This document shows positions 10,601 to 19,242 of a stretch of 64,000 nucleotides of DNA, one piece after another. The DNA is taken from the NCBI RefSeq assembly GCF_006337165.1, contig NZ_CP040896.1, positions 2,666,001 to 2,730,000 of the forward strand, given 5' to 3'. The position numbers and the translations under genes are program-made. The notes below the pieces were generated by a model. That model did no database searches. It was not told the DNA's origin and saw only the letters and a list, made by a program, of their open reading frames with translations. Within the stretch, counting starts at the first letter, position 1. The number at the start of each line of letters is the position of its first letter. Source of the stretch: Hymenobacter jejuensis (GTDB lineage Bacteria; Bacteroidota; Bacteroidia; Cytophagales; Hymenobacteraceae).

Positions 10601-12114
10601 TACTCGTACGACACGCCTAGCACCTGTTCCGGCAGTAGCTGCGTATTCAGCGACAGGTAGCCTAGCTGCGCATTAAAGGTGTACTCGCGCGGGTCAAGCT
10701 TGCGGGCCCGTACCCGCTCAAAGTCCACGTTCTTAACCAGCTTCAGGTTGTTGGTCAAGTACCCATCAACGGTTTGGTCGCCGCGTGCCGTTGCGCCGCC
10801 GGCCAAGATGGCCGAAAGCTCGGAGTTGGCAGCGTTGGTAGCCGCCGCGTTACGTCCGGACGGCAGCAGAAACTGCGAGCGGTACAAGCGCGTCGGTTCG
10901 GCTACGTCCGTGAGTGTCACTACATTGCGCAGGTTCTCAGTCGTGCGGTTGTCATTCGTGACGTATACCTCCAGGCGCCGAATTTCCACGCCCGACTGCA
11001 CGGTAGGCAAGTTGCGCAGCACCGTGTTGTAGCGGTCGCGGAAAAACTGCGACAGGAAGAAGTGGCGGTCGCGTTCGTATTGGCTGGCTTTTATTTCAAA
11101 CTGCCGGCTTTGGGCACCGTTTTGTACGCGCACTTCGTCGGAAGTACCGCGCAGGGTACTGGCCACCGCCGTGACGGCCAAACGGCCAAATTGCAGCTGC
11201 GTTTTGACGCCGAACAAGTTTTGCCCACCCTGAATCAGCGAATTATTGAGTGGTAAGCTGACGTTGCCTAGCTCAATCTTGCGGATGATATCGGTGTCGA
11301 AGCCCGTGTAATCGAACTTCATGTTGTTCTCGAAGTCGAATGCGGCTTTGGTGTCGTAGTTGAACGTGAGCCGCAGTTTCTCGCCCACCTGGCCCGTAAG
11401 GTTGACGTTCATGTTCTGGTCGAACTGAAAATCACCTACTTTCTGCTGACGCAGTGTGAGGGTAGGGTTGTAGTTGCGGTTGAAGCGCGCGCCCATCCGA
11501 ATCGTGACCGCGCCCTGGGGGCGAATGTCCACGTAGCTGCCCCCGAAAATCCGGTCGGCCATCGGGCCTAAGTAAATCTTCGGAATCAGGCGCTGTGCGG
11601 CTGGCGTGTTGGCGTCGCCGGCCACGCCGCCTTCCGATTTGGCACGGAAGTAATTGCGAATGGCCTGTTGTTGCTGCCACCGCGAGTACTCCTCAAACGT
11701 CATCAAACTCGGGTTGCGGTAGTCCAGATCCGTCCCGATTTTTTCCTCGATGTTGAAGTTCGCCAGACTATCGTCGGGCGTTACGTCGAGGTGCACGTTC
11801 GAGGGCAAACCCAGAATAAGCGGCGAGCGCCGACGCTGAGGCGCAAACGGACTGCCCACGCGGTCGGCTGGGTTTACTTTTGGACGGCGGCTGGGTCGGT
11901 ATTTGGTCGTGTCGGCGGGTGCAGTACGGGGCGTGTCGGCCGCAACTTGTAGCGCGGTCCCTTTACCGGGCACGGGTAGCCACTTCCATAGTTGCTGAAA
12001 AGCAAATGGATGAGCTCCCGCTGCGGCTGTAGCCTGCGACCACCACGCCAGCAACGACGCGACAATAACGACTGAGGCGGTGAGGGACTTCTTACCGGAG
12101 TTCAAGGGTAACAA
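4678..12114 (-). CDS. sprA: SprA/Sov, outer-membrane translocon of the type IX secretion system
   Basis: At 2478 residues this is by far the largest protein here and close to known SprA/Sov proteins (about 2400-2500). SprA forms a giant single-chain beta-barrel that passes T9SS substrates across the outer membrane. The N terminus has a signal peptide (about residues 10-32). The body is a long series of amphipathic strands with characteristic stretches such as IGNVSLPLNNSLIQGGQNLFG, GSRGENGVSYIDDFENS (around residue 885) and QLRYSLSQ at the C terminus. It begins 24 bases after ruvA, so it is likely translated from a ruvA-sprA message. The arrangement maeB-ruvA-sprA-gcvH is known from other Bacteroidetes. 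I see no frameshift or gap. Confidence 0.95.
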   Translation of the reverse strand: MLPLNSGKKSLTASVVIVASLLAWWSQATAAAGAHPFAFQQLWKWLPVPGKGTALQVAADTPRTAPADTTKYRPSRRPKVNPADRVGSPFAPQRRRSPLILGLPSNVHLDVTPDDSLANFNIEEKIGTDLDYRNPSLMTFEEYSRWQQQQAIRNYFRAKSEGGVAGDANTPAAQRLIPKIYLGPMADRIFGGSYVDIRPQGAVTIRMGARFNRNYNPTLTLRQQKVGDFQFDQNMNVNLTGQVGEKLRLTFNYDTKAAFDFENNMKFDYTGFDTDIIRKIELGNVSLPLNNSLIQGGQNLFGVKTQLQFGRLAVTAVASTLRGTSDEVRVQNGAQSRQFEIKASQYERDRHFFLSQFFRDRYNTVLRNLPTVQSGVEIRRLEVYVTNDNRTTENLRNVVTLTDVAEPTRLYRSQFLLPSGRNAAATNAANSELSAILAGGATARGDQTVDGYLTNNLKLVKNVDFERVRARKLDPREYTFNAQLGYLSLNTQLLPEQVLGVSYEYLYNGQVYKVGETVDDYANVQQDQVIFLKMLKATNPGVGLVDLNDPSVNKQNENLLTRNLPTWDLMMKNIYSLNANQINRNNFQLQLLYKDDATGVDLISLKEGQKVKNIPLVQVLNLDNVNPNNDRNPDGNFDFFSGITIDPELGRIIFPVVQPFGNYLQQQFVAGTEQSLIDKYVYQELYNQTQSDAQQRQEKDKFFLRGRYQATATDEITLPGFGIAQGSVRVMSGSTLLEEGRDYQVFYDQAKVKVLNPSYLNSANELRVTFEKNAVVQVQPRRLVGTRLDYRLNEDINIGATYLHLLENQAPGINRVNIGDEPGNNTIYGFDVNMRRESRAITKYLDALPLISTKEPSSVAFSGEFAQLVPGRSKLGSRGENGVSYIDDFENSRTPYSLGGTNSATTWRLASTPLPIAGSTTDGRPYGYNRAKLAWYTVDQTYYTNGPSKPSNINANDLLNHYTRGIKRDEIFPNRDLGATGNSFEFPLDLAYFPNERGQYNYNPQLQNDGKHFQLNTPAENARHYGGISREISFDTDFDNANVEYIEFWMMDPFINSPRGAIEDPDATQPVKPNTTGGDLYFNLGNVSEDVLKDANVHEFENGLPDGASIRDPDDVRPTVWGRATKQQFLTDAFSTAPGGRALQDIGLDGIDDNAETQFFGAIYGADPSADDFVHHLDAGYTQRNVKILGRYKQYNGMEGNSQENSQQSSSAFPDKEDLNRDNVITDTERYYEYRVQLRPGQLAVGQNYIVDKVTKSVNGDQVSWYQFRIPIRQYSAVRGTPDGQPFGFKSIRFVRMYLTQWQEPVVLRIVQPQFVANQWRRFLSTIAEPNKPNVNTDTDAEAFDISTVSIEENGATASGSSAIPYVLPPNIERDREYGSSTINRQQNEQSLRMCVQGLRDGYGKAAYKNLTINMLRYKQLRMFLHAESEDRSVRDGQVNGFIRIGTDYTQNYYEYSLPLQITAPGGGVRAVEEVWPTQNQVDVKFQDFIDAKAERNQAHWPLNVPYIKTITAQNGVKATITILGNPDFSAVQGVMIGVFNPSDDGVEKSLCLWSDEFRVFDFDRETGWAATARFNAKLADLANVTATGSYISTGFGGLQDRLQQRSLDNVARGDLNATVAAEKFFPEKLGLRVPVLVQAGIESRAPKYDPLDPDTKLTQSLQKFDSETEKSNYRKEVIDQTSQRSISVLNVRKERTNPEKKVRPYDIENFALSYALTERLHTDIRTDRDYTRTYTGALAYIYQTTPKNYTPLANLKALDSPYLKFLQEINFTPLPSRFSFRADLDRRYNELFLQRTLEPGQVPVTDGIAGVFQKSFFINRIYDMQWDLTKNLRLDYTATNRGVVDEGPGRTIGSDAIARNNRQQLRHNLGRGGRTTNFNQTIGITYRLPLDKFPLTDWLSADTRYQANYSWQAASTALRADLNDSTTVDVKLGNTIQNNGELSANGKIDLVKLYNKVRFLNIINNAPPPAPKPKDGQKGPPDLVNGQPVAPTDTTKGPQLRVLKAILRSLMTARSLDFTYTRSNGTLLPGYLPGTQFFGLSDNFSAPGVPFILGRQYDLDALYDRAAGRGWYTQRSDLLNTPISSLLTENLALRTALQPFRDFNIQLDGRRQLVRNREVFYRREVNLETLEPYPDGRLAPRQPLGSGSFSTSFVSIQTLFGDRSANGNISKSFDRFVQNRALIRDRLAADNPNPGTYGYNSQDVLLPAFLDAYRGRSSSGYKSEKFKPFALLPVPNWNITYNGLAELPFVKRYFRSIALTHAYSSTYNIASYNTATVYNREPQGLSELVNTSNQFIPYYIIGQVSIVERLAPLIGINFTTLEKTTGRVEYRTERNVALNTTNAQVTELHTQELVIGFGYATNRLQLPFKIGGEQRILRNELNARLDLSIRDNTIIQRTIQDVVDPGGTAQASPGRAASQTTNGSRQVQIRPTIDYILNQRLNLQFFFTRTVTEPRVSNSFKNAATEGGIQLRYSLSQ

Positions 12115-12138
12115 TACAGCGCTAGGCAGCGAAAAATG

Positions 12139-12744
12139 CTAATGAGACTTCAGAGCAAATTTAATTAATCCCTCCACGCTCAGGTCATTACCATGGCGTT
12201 GTTGGATAGCGTCCAGGGTTTTTTCCGCGGCAGCGCGGGCAAAACCCAAGGTCACTAATGCGGCTAACGCTTCGGCGCGGTTGGTATTGTGCGCCCGCGC
12301 CAACGGGACGGTGTCTACGCCCGCTTTGGCCAGCAATTCGTCCTTGCGCATCTTGTCGCGCAGTTCCAGAATCACACGTTGCGCGGTCTTCGGGCCTACG
12401 CCTTTGATGCTCTGAATAGAGCGAACGTCCTCTTGCACAATGGCTTGGCGAATCTCGCCGACCGACATGGAGGAAACCATCATGATCCCCGTGCCCGGCC
12501 CGATGCCCGAAACCGAAATCAGCTGCATAAACAGCGCTTTTTCGTTTGGGTCTAGAAAGCCGTAGAGCGTGTGCGCATCTTCCTTAATGTGCTGATAGGT
12601 AAAGAGTTTTATTTTTTCTTCCTCCACCGGCAACTTCGAATAGGTGGCCAACGAAATTTTGATTTCGTAGCCAATTCCATTCACGTCCACGATGGCGAGG
12701 GTCGGATCTTTGTAAGCTAGTTTGCCGTCGATGTATGCGATCAT
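12139..12744 (-). CDS. ruvA: Holliday junction branch migration protein RuvA
   Basis: The protein is 201 residues, starting at MIAYIDGKLAYK (start complementary to 12742-12744); a start 8 codons upstream is less likely. It shows the N-terminal OB fold (residues 1-62), the two helix-hairpin-helix motifs in domain II (LISVSGIGPGTG and IKGVGPKTAQRVILELRDK) and the C-terminal UBA-like domain III that contacts RuvB (ALAALVTLGFARAAAEKTL). RuvA tetramers hold the four-way junction during RuvAB branch migration. It lies between maeB and sprA and has no other recombination gene beside it. Confidence 0.96.
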   Translation of the reverse strand: MIAYIDGKLAYKDPTLAIVDVNGIGYEIKISLATYSKLPVEEEKIKLFTYQHIKEDAHTLYGFLDPNEKALFMQLISVSGIGPGTGIMMVSSMSVGEIRQAIVQEDVRSIQSIKGVGPKTAQRVILELRDKMRKDELLAKAGVDTVPLARAHNTNRAEALAALVTLGFARAAAEKTLDAIQQRHGNDLSVEGLIKFALKSH

Positions 12745-12934
12745 AGAAACCAAAATAGGAGCGCGCAAGACACGCCCGTCATGACACGATCAAAAGGCAG
12801 ATCGTTGGGATGGAAGAAGAACGTCAGCCGTTGGTATTTTATCCCAAAAATACTGGCATTCTTGGCTAAAAAATATGGCTTTTATAAAGTTCGCCTTTTT
12901 GCGCGTCGTCTACAATGGTGGCGGAAGATAATCC

Positions 12935-15205
12935 CTACAGCGGCTTATTATAAGTCTGCGCATCGACCACGGCAATAGCGGCCATGTTCACGATTTCACG
13001 GACGGAAGCCCCCAACTGCAGAATATGTACGGGCTTGCGCATGCCCATCAGCACAGGGCCAATTACCTCAGCACCACCTATTTCTTGCAGAACTTTGTAG
13101 GCAATGTTGCCGGTCGCTACGTTCGGGAAAATCAAGGTGTTGGCACCTTTCTCCGCTAGCTCGCTAAAAGGGTAATGCTCGCGCAAGAGCTGCGGATTGA
13201 GGGCCGTGTTGGCTTGCATCTCACCATCAAGCAGCAGATCGGGGTAGCGCTTTTTGGCTAGCTCAGTAGCGCGCCGGGCTTTGTCGGGCAGGGCGCCGGG
13301 GTTGGAGCCGAAGTTCGAATAGCTCAACACGGCAATGCGAGGCTCGGTATCGAAAAAGCGCACGCCCCGCGCTGTCAAGCCAATGATGTCTACCATCTCC
13401 TCGGCCGTAGGGTCGATGTTGACGGTGGTATCGGCGAAAAAGTACGGCCCCTTTTTGTGTTGGATGATGTACATACCCGCCACGCGGTGCACACCTTCTT
13501 CTACCCCAATCACCTGCAACGATGGGATGATGGATTTGCCGTAATCTTTGCTCAAACCCGTGATAAAGGCGTCAGCCTCACCGGTTTCCAGCATCATCGA
13601 GCCGTAGTAATTGCGTTCTCGCAACAACCGCCGGCCTTCGTAGCGCGTGATGCCACGGCGTTGGCGCTTTTGATACAGCAGCTCAGCGTATTCCTCGCGT
13701 TTCTCGTTTTCCTGCAGAATGTCAATAATTGTGCATCCTTCCAAGTCGAGGCTATTAGCGCGGACAATTGTGTTGATTTTCTCCTGATTGCCGAGCAGAA
13801 TCGGGTGCGCAATGCCTTCGTCGCGCAGAATCTGGGCGGCTTTGAGAATCTTGTAGTTGTCGCCTTCGGCAAACACCACGCGCTTGGGGTTCGATTTGGC
13901 AGCGCTGGTGATGCGGTTCATCAGCTTCTGGTTGACGCCCAAGCGGCTGCGCAATTCATCTTCGTAGGCCGCCCAATCGGTGATCACCTGTCGCGCTACC
14001 CCGCTCTCGATGGCAGCCTGCGCGACGGCCGGCGAAATGGTGGTGATAAGCCTTGGATCTAAAGGCTTGGGTATCAAATAGTTGCGTCCAAAGGCCAGCG
14101 TGTTGTCGCTGTAAGCCTTGTTTACCATGTCCGGCACCGGATCCTTGGCCAGCTCAGCCAATGCTTTCACCGCGGCCAGCTTCATAGCTTCGTTGATTTC
14201 GGTGGCGCGCACATCCAAGGCCCCACGGAAGATGTAGGGGAAGCCCAGGACGTTATTGACCTGGTTAGGATGGTCGGAGCGGCCCGTAGCCATGATGAGG
14301 TCGGGGCGAGTCGCCATGGCAACTTCGTACACAATCTCCGGGTCGGGGTTGGCCAGGGCAAACACGATTGGGTTGTCGGCCATGCGCAGCAGCAGTTCGG
14401 CCGGCAGCACGTTGGCCGCCGAAAGGCCCACAAATACGTCGGCGCCTTCCATGGCTTCGGCCAATGTAGTGACGGCGCGGTCGGTGGCAAACTGCATCTG
14501 CAACGGCGCCAAATCGGTGCGGTGCTGGTTGATGACGCCGTCCTTGTCGAAGACTACGACGTTCTCAATTTTCAGTCCTAGCTCTACGTACAGCCGCAGG
14601 CACGAAATGGCCGCCGCGCCCGCACCGCTTACTACTACCTTCACCGCGTCGATATTCTTCTCGACGATCTCCAGCGCATTCAGCAACGCCGCCGACGAAA
14701 TAATGGCGGTGCCGTGCTGATCGTCGTGCATCAGCGGAATGTTCATCTGCTCGCGCAGTGCCGTTTCGATGCGAAAGCATTCGGGGGCTTTGATGTCTTC
14801 CAAGTTGATGCCGCCAAACGTTGGTTCCAGCGACTTCACAATGCGAATGAATTCGTCGGGGTCCGTCGCGTCGATCTCGATGTCGAAGCAATCAATGCCC
14901 GCGAACTTCTTGAACAACACGCCTTTGCCTTCCATTACCGGTTTCGACGCGTCGGGGCCGATGTTGCCCAGCCCCAATACGGCGGTACCATTTGAAATCA
15001 CGCCTACTAGGTTGCCCTTGGCGGTGTATTTGTAAACGTCGTCTTTGTTGGCCGCGATGGCTTTGCAGGGCTCGGCCACGCCGGGCGAGTAGGCAAGGGC
15101 CAAATCGAGTTGGGTACTGACGGGTTTGGTCGGCACTACCTCAATTTTGCCGGCGGGGTTTTGCGAGTGGTAATTGAGGGCGTCTTCTTTGTTTATTTTA
15201 AGCAT
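12935..15205 (-). CDS. maeB: NADP-dependent malic enzyme with C-terminal phosphotransacetylase-like domain
   Basis: The 756-residue protein is the fused MaeB type. Residues 1-about 420 are malic enzyme, with AYSPGVAEPCKAIA, the catalytic lysine region YTAKGNLVGVISNGTAVLGLGNIG, and the acidic metal ligands in the ECF/DDQHGTA region; the NADP fold follows (VVSGAGAAAISC). Residues about 430-756 resemble phosphate acetyltransferase (VVFAEGDNYKILKAAQIL, LPDKARRATELAKKRYPDLLLDGEMQ), which in characterised MaeB is regulatory rather than catalytic. The enzyme turns malate into pyruvate, CO2 and NADPH. A TAccTTTG box lies about 70 bases upstream. Confidence 0.96.
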   Translation of the reverse strand: MLKINKEDALNYHSQNPAGKIEVVPTKPVSTQLDLALAYSPGVAEPCKAIAANKDDVYKYTAKGNLVGVISNGTAVLGLGNIGPDASKPVMEGKGVLFKKFAGIDCFDIEIDATDPDEFIRIVKSLEPTFGGINLEDIKAPECFRIETALREQMNIPLMHDDQHGTAIISSAALLNALEIVEKNIDAVKVVVSGAGAAAISCLRLYVELGLKIENVVVFDKDGVINQHRTDLAPLQMQFATDRAVTTLAEAMEGADVFVGLSAANVLPAELLLRMADNPIVFALANPDPEIVYEVAMATRPDLIMATGRSDHPNQVNNVLGFPYIFRGALDVRATEINEAMKLAAVKALAELAKDPVPDMVNKAYSDNTLAFGRNYLIPKPLDPRLITTISPAVAQAAIESGVARQVITDWAAYEDELRSRLGVNQKLMNRITSAAKSNPKRVVFAEGDNYKILKAAQILRDEGIAHPILLGNQEKINTIVRANSLDLEGCTIIDILQENEKREEYAELLYQKRQRRGITRYEGRRLLRERNYYGSMMLETGEADAFITGLSKDYGKSIIPSLQVIGVEEGVHRVAGMYIIQHKKGPYFFADTTVNIDPTAEEMVDIIGLTARGVRFFDTEPRIAVLSYSNFGSNPGALPDKARRATELAKKRYPDLLLDGEMQANTALNPQLLREHYPFSELAEKGANTLIFPNVATGNIAYKVLQEIGGAEVIGPVLMGMRKPVHILQLGASVREIVNMAAIAVVDAQTYNKPL

Positions 15206-15275
15206 AGAAGTGAGGGCGGAAGAACGGAGCGCTGGGGTGCTGTAATAAGCAAGGTGGCGCGAATTTGAGCGGGAT

Positions 15276-15283
15276 CAAAGGTA
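15276..15283 (-). promoter_or_regulatory. -7 box for maeB
   Basis: The complement reads TACCTTTG, matching TAnnTTTG, about 71 bases before the maeB start. No TTG at the expected -33 distance. Confidence 0.4.
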
Positions 15284-15302
15284 CGCTTCATTTAATGGGC
15301 AG

Positions 15303-15333
15303 AAAAAAGCCCCGCATCCTTGGGGCGCGGGGC
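15303..15333 (-). terminator. Intrinsic terminator after the mltD gene
   Basis: GCCCCGC (15309-15315) pairs with GCGGGGC (15327-15333). On the minus strand the stem is followed by a run of six T. It lies about 40 bases beyond the stop of the transglycosylase gene. Confidence 0.75.
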
Positions 15334-15371
15334 AGGAAAGCGGCTCTTTCTAGAACAGAAAAAATAGGGGC

Positions 15372-17408
15372 TTACCCTTGCACAATCACCAGTTTCTGGC
15401 CCGGTTTGACGTTGTCGGACTTGAGGTTATTTAGCTTGCGCAGCTGCTCTACCGTTACGCCTTGGTAGCGACGAGAGATGTTGTAAAGCGTATCACCGGG
15501 CTGAACCAAATGCACTTTGCGGATAACCGGCGGCGCGGCGGGCGCCGGCTTTTTGGGGGTTGCGCTAGCTACTTTCGCGTGGGTTGTCCGGCGTGGCGTA
15601 ACCTCACTAGCTTGCGCTATTGCGGTTTCCTCGTCGCTGCTGGCAACGTAGAATGTTAGGTGTTGGCCGGGTGCTACTTTCTCCGTTTCCAACTTATTCC
15701 AGGCCATGATCTGCGCAACGGTTACGCCGTGCTCACGCGCAATTTTGGTCAGGATGTCGCCTTTACGAACCACATAGCTTTTGGGCAGTGTGTCGTCGGT
15801 AGCTGCGGCAGTGTCGGTGTCTGCTTCAGCAACTTCCACCGATTTGGCTATTTCTTTGGGCGCTTTGTTAGAAGGTTTAGCTGAAGCAGTTGTCTTTATT
15901 ATAACTGGCTCATTACCAAACGATTCTGTATTGCGGGCAGCGCTAGTTTCTGCTTCCTGTTTTTCGGCTACCGGAGCCGCGGCCATGGCAACAGAAGGCT
16001 TAGCAGTTGGGAGCGGCAGCTTGGCCGGAACATAAATCTTACGAGCTGACGCGACAGCCGTCCGAGGAGCTTCTGCTTCGCGAATGGGAAGAAGTACAAG
16101 AAGTTGCTGGCGTGGAACGAGGGCCTTGCCGCGCCGCAACTCGTTCCAGCGCAAGATCTGCGCGGGCGTCACATCATAACGTTCGGCCACGGCGGCTATG
16201 GTCTCCCCGCGTTTTACGGTATGCCGCACGCGGCGATAGCGGAGCTTGTCGCTTTCTGGCCTAGGCTTGTCGGTAACTGCAACGCCCGTCTGGATCGAAT
16301 TAAAATCCGTCATCCAAGGAAGGCGGGGGGCAATAGGAGCGGGTGGCGGCACGCTCACTTTGCAGAAATCAAGAAGCGTAGAGCGGTCGAAAACGACCAT
16401 TTCGCTTCGAACACAGGTCGGCACTTTCAGCGCATAATTGCGAATAGATTCCGGCAGGAAGGTCTTGCGGATTTCCGGATTCTGGCGTTGAATTTCGGCG
16501 GAGTCCAGGCCAAACTGCGCCGAAAATTTGCGCAGGTCCAAGGAGCGGCCCGAAACGACAAGCGTGTCCATGGGCTCGGGGTACAAGTAGCGCATCGTTT
16601 CGGTGTGCAAACCGTGCTCGTGCGAATACTTGATCGCGTACATGGCCGCCGTGAAGGTGGGCACGTAGTTGCGGGTTTCTTTAGGCAGGTACGGATAGAT
16701 CGCCCAGAAATTGCGCTGGCCCCCCGCCTTCCGGATGGCTTTCATGATGTTGCCGGAGCCGTAGTTGTACGCGGCCATTACCAGCTCCCAGTCGCCAAAC
16801 ATGCGATACAGGTCGCGCAGATACTTGCAGGCGGCTTCCGTCGACTTCTCAGGGTTCATGCGCTCGTCGATGTACTCATCGCGGCGCAACCGTAGGTCGC
16901 TGGCAGTTGGCCCCATAAATTGCCACAACCCCACGGCACCCACGCGCGAGCGTGCTTGTGGCACTAGTGCCGATTCTACAACTGCCAGATACTTAAGGTC
17001 TTGCGGAAGCTTGTATTTGGCTAAATAGGTTTCGAATAGCGGGAAGTACAGGTGTTCACGTTCCAGGATACGCTGCGTATACGCCCGATTGCGATTCGTG
17101 AAGTACTCCACAAAGCTCATCACGGTGCCGTTGAATAGGTGCGGCACGTCGGTCTCGAAGCAACTGATGCGGTCACCGACCAAGTCGCGCAGTTCCGGGG
17201 GCGTATGCGCCCAACGTATCTTTAGCGAATCGATGGTGGGGGCAGCCACCAGTGTATCGGGTAGCAGCTCCAGCTGTACGTGGGTGGTATCGTCATTGAG
17301 GCGGCTACCGTTCGGATTCAGTTCGGGAAGCACCTGCGCCTGCGCAAGAGGCGACAAGGTGCTCACAAGCAGAAAAGAAGCGGCGACACGCCACAATAAC
17401 TTTTTCAT
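15372..17408 (-). CDS. mltD: MltD-like membrane-exported lytic transglycosylase with three LysM domains
   Basis: The protein is 678 residues. A signal peptide (1-24, ending AQAQ) precedes a soluble lytic transglycosylase domain (about 110-270). The catalytic glutamate is E145 in LAVVESAL, followed by SRVGAVGLWQFMGPTA and MAAYNYGSGNI. Three LysM peptidoglycan-binding modules lie in the C-terminal half (near 395-445, 540-590 and 625-675), separated by Ala/Thr/Pro-rich linkers. Enzymes of this type cleave the glycan strand with formation of 1,6-anhydro-muramic acid. Its ATG overlaps the gatA stop by one base (TGATG), which suggests coupling. Confidence 0.93.
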   Translation of the reverse strand: MKKLLWRVAASFLLVSTLSPLAQAQVLPELNPNGSRLNDDTTHVQLELLPDTLVAAPTIDSLKIRWAHTPPELRDLVGDRISCFETDVPHLFNGTVMSFVEYFTNRNRAYTQRILEREHLYFPLFETYLAKYKLPQDLKYLAVVESALVPQARSRVGAVGLWQFMGPTASDLRLRRDEYIDERMNPEKSTEAACKYLRDLYRMFGDWELVMAAYNYGSGNIMKAIRKAGGQRNFWAIYPYLPKETRNYVPTFTAAMYAIKYSHEHGLHTETMRYLYPEPMDTLVVSGRSLDLRKFSAQFGLDSAEIQRQNPEIRKTFLPESIRNYALKVPTCVRSEMVVFDRSTLLDFCKVSVPPPAPIAPRLPWMTDFNSIQTGVAVTDKPRPESDKLRYRRVRHTVKRGETIAAVAERYDVTPAQILRWNELRRGKALVPRQQLLVLLPIREAEAPRTAVASARKIYVPAKLPLPTAKPSVAMAAAPVAEKQEAETSAARNTESFGNEPVIIKTTASAKPSNKAPKEIAKSVEVAEADTDTAAATDDTLPKSYVVRKGDILTKIAREHGVTVAQIMAWNKLETEKVAPGQHLTFYVASSDEETAIAQASEVTPRRTTHAKVASATPKKPAPAAPPVIRKVHLVQPGDTLYNISRRYQGVTVEQLRKLNNLKSDNVKPGQKLVIVQG

Positions 17409-18847
17409 CAGGGAATAGCTAGTGTAAGTGATTCCGTGACTGATTTTGCAAAAGCCAACAGATGCTCCTCGCGGAAGGCTCCGCTCAATACTTGTAAACC
17501 AATGGGCAATCCTTTCGAATCGGCACCCGCAGGAATCGAAATAGCCGGAACACCTGCCAACGAAGCCTGCACCGTGAAAATGTCAGCCAAGTAAATAGCC
17601 AATGAATCTTTTTCGTTTTCGCCAATGCGAAACGCAGTGGTAGGCGTGGTGGGCAACACCAGAAAATCGTATTGCCGTAGGAGTTCGTCAGTTTTCTCTT
17701 TAATCAAACGACGAACTTGCTGAGCTTTAGTATAATAAGCGTCATAATAATCTGCCGACAGTACAAAAGTGCCCAGCAATATGCGCTTCTGTACCTCGGG
17801 TCCAAAGCCCTGCGCTCGTGTCTTTTTATACAAAGACTCAAGGTCGGTGGCATCGGGAGCTCGGTAGCCAAACTTCACCCCATCGTAGCGGCTCAGGTTG
17901 GAGCTGGCTTCCGCAGTGGTAAGAATGTAATACGTCGGGACGATGTAGTCGAGGTGATGAAAGTCGACGGCTTCTACTACGTGGCCTTGGCTACGCAGCA
18001 AATCGAGCGCTCTTTCAGTCGCTTCTTTGATCTCCGGATTTAAGCCGGGCCGCTCCAGACAATCGCTGATGTAGCCGATGCGGTAGTGTGGGGCAGGTGT
18101 TAGCAGCTCGCTGTAAGCCGGCACGGGGTGCTGGCTGGCTGTGCTGTCGAAATCGTCAGCGCCCGCCATTACTTCCAGCAGCAAAGCCGCATCTTCCACC
18201 GAGCGCGTCAGCGTACCTATCTGATCAAAAGAAGAAGCGTACGCGATCAAGCCATAGCGCGAAATGCGCGAATAAGTAGGCTTGAAGCCAACAATGCCGC
18301 AAAATGCTGCCGGCTGACGCACCGAGCCGCCCGTATCGGAGCCGATAGAAGCTAGGCACAGATCGGCTTGCACGGCCACTGCCGACCCGCCCGATGACCC
18401 ACCGGGAACACGGTCGGGATCTATCTCGTTGCGGGCTGGTCCGAAGTAAGAGGTTTCATTGGAAGCCCCCATGGCGAATTCGTCGCAGTTCTGGCGCCCA
18501 ATGATAATAGCGTCTTCGTCCAGTAAGCGCTGCACAGCCGTACCCGTGTACAACGACTTAAACCCATCGAGGATGTGGCTGCTGCTTTGCAGAGAGTGGT
18601 CTTTGTAAGCCAGCACGTCCTTGAGGCCAACTACCATACCCGCAAGCTTGCCAGCGGTACCGGCAGCCAACTTGGTATCTACAGCATCGGCCTGCATAAG
18701 TGCCTCATCAGCAAATACTTCCAGAAAAGCGTTCAGATGGCTTTTCTTCTGGATGTTATCCAGATAATACTCCACGAGCTGACGACAGGTCACGGTGCCT
18801 GCCGTCAGCTCGTTACGAACTTCGGTGAGAGAATTAAAGCGTCTCAA
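17408..18847 (-). CDS. gatA: Glutamyl-tRNA(Gln)/aspartyl-tRNA(Asn) amidotransferase subunit A
   Basis: A 479-residue amidase of the expected GatA length. The Ser-cis-Ser-Lys catalytic triad is visible: the lysine in VVGLKDVLAYK (about residue 76) and the two serines in the Gly/Ser-rich PGGSSGGSAVAV and SDTGGSVRQPAAFCG. GatA releases ammonia from glutamine for GatB, which converts Glu-tRNA(Gln) to Gln-tRNA(Gln). gatB and gatC are not in the window. It starts 9 bases after the second tatA and overlaps the transglycosylase gene, an apparently fortuitous operon of translation, export and wall genes. Confidence 0.95.
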   Translation of the reverse strand: MRRFNSLTEVRNELTAGTVTCRQLVEYYLDNIQKKSHLNAFLEVFADEALMQADAVDTKLAAGTAGKLAGMVVGLKDVLAYKDHSLQSSSHILDGFKSLYTGTAVQRLLDEDAIIIGRQNCDEFAMGASNETSYFGPARNEIDPDRVPGGSSGGSAVAVQADLCLASIGSDTGGSVRQPAAFCGIVGFKPTYSRISRYGLIAYASSFDQIGTLTRSVEDAALLLEVMAGADDFDSTASQHPVPAYSELLTPAPHYRIGYISDCLERPGLNPEIKEATERALDLLRSQGHVVEAVDFHHLDYIVPTYYILTTAEASSNLSRYDGVKFGYRAPDATDLESLYKKTRAQGFGPEVQKRILLGTFVLSADYYDAYYTKAQQVRRLIKEKTDELLRQYDFLVLPTTPTTAFRIGENEKDSLAIYLADIFTVQASLAGVPAISIPAGADSKGLPIGLQVLSGAFREEHLLAFAKSVTESLTLAIP

Positions 18848-18856
18848 ATCACAGAA

Positions 18857-19240
18857 TTAGTTGGTCGTTTGATCAAGGCGAGGGCTATCAGCCACGGGAG
18901 GCGTGATGCCACCATCCATGGGCGGTGCAATAGGAGTTACAGGCGCGTGCGTGCCTTCTGGCTGGGCTACAGGAGCTTGATAAACAGGCTGCTGCGGCGC
19001 TTGATAACCCGTATTGTTGTTGAATTGGTTTTGGTATTGGGTTGGCTGGGGCTGGCCTGAGTTTTCGATTTCGCTGCGGATTTCCCGCGATGCATCTTTA
19101 AACTCCCGAATGCCTTTGCCTAAGCCGCGCGCTAGTTCCGGGATTTTATTGGCGCCAAAAAACATCAGGATGACGACCATAATCAGCAGCAACTCGCTGC
19201 CACCAATGTCGCCGAGGAAAAGCAGAACGGGCATGTTCAT
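18857..19240 (-). CDS. tatA: TatA-family protein with long Pro/Gln-rich tail
   Basis: The protein is 127 residues. The N-terminal part is classic TatA: a membrane helix (LLLIMVVILMFFGANKIPEL, residues about 17-36), then the hinge and amphipathic helix [18 protein letters not shown]. After residue 60 comes a low-complexity tail rich in Gln, Pro, Asn and Ala, absent from the neighbouring paralogue. TatA forms the pore-like assembly of the twin-arginine pathway for folded proteins. It lies 2 bases after the first tatA. The start could also be the second Met (codon 3). Confidence 0.9.
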   Translation of the reverse strand: MNMPVLLFLGDIGGSELLLIMVVILMFFGANKIPELARGLGKGIREFKDASREIRSEIENSGQPQPTQYQNQFNNNTGYQAPQQPVYQAPVAQPEGTHAPVTPIAPPMDGGITPPVADSPRLDQTTN

Positions 19241-19242
19241 GA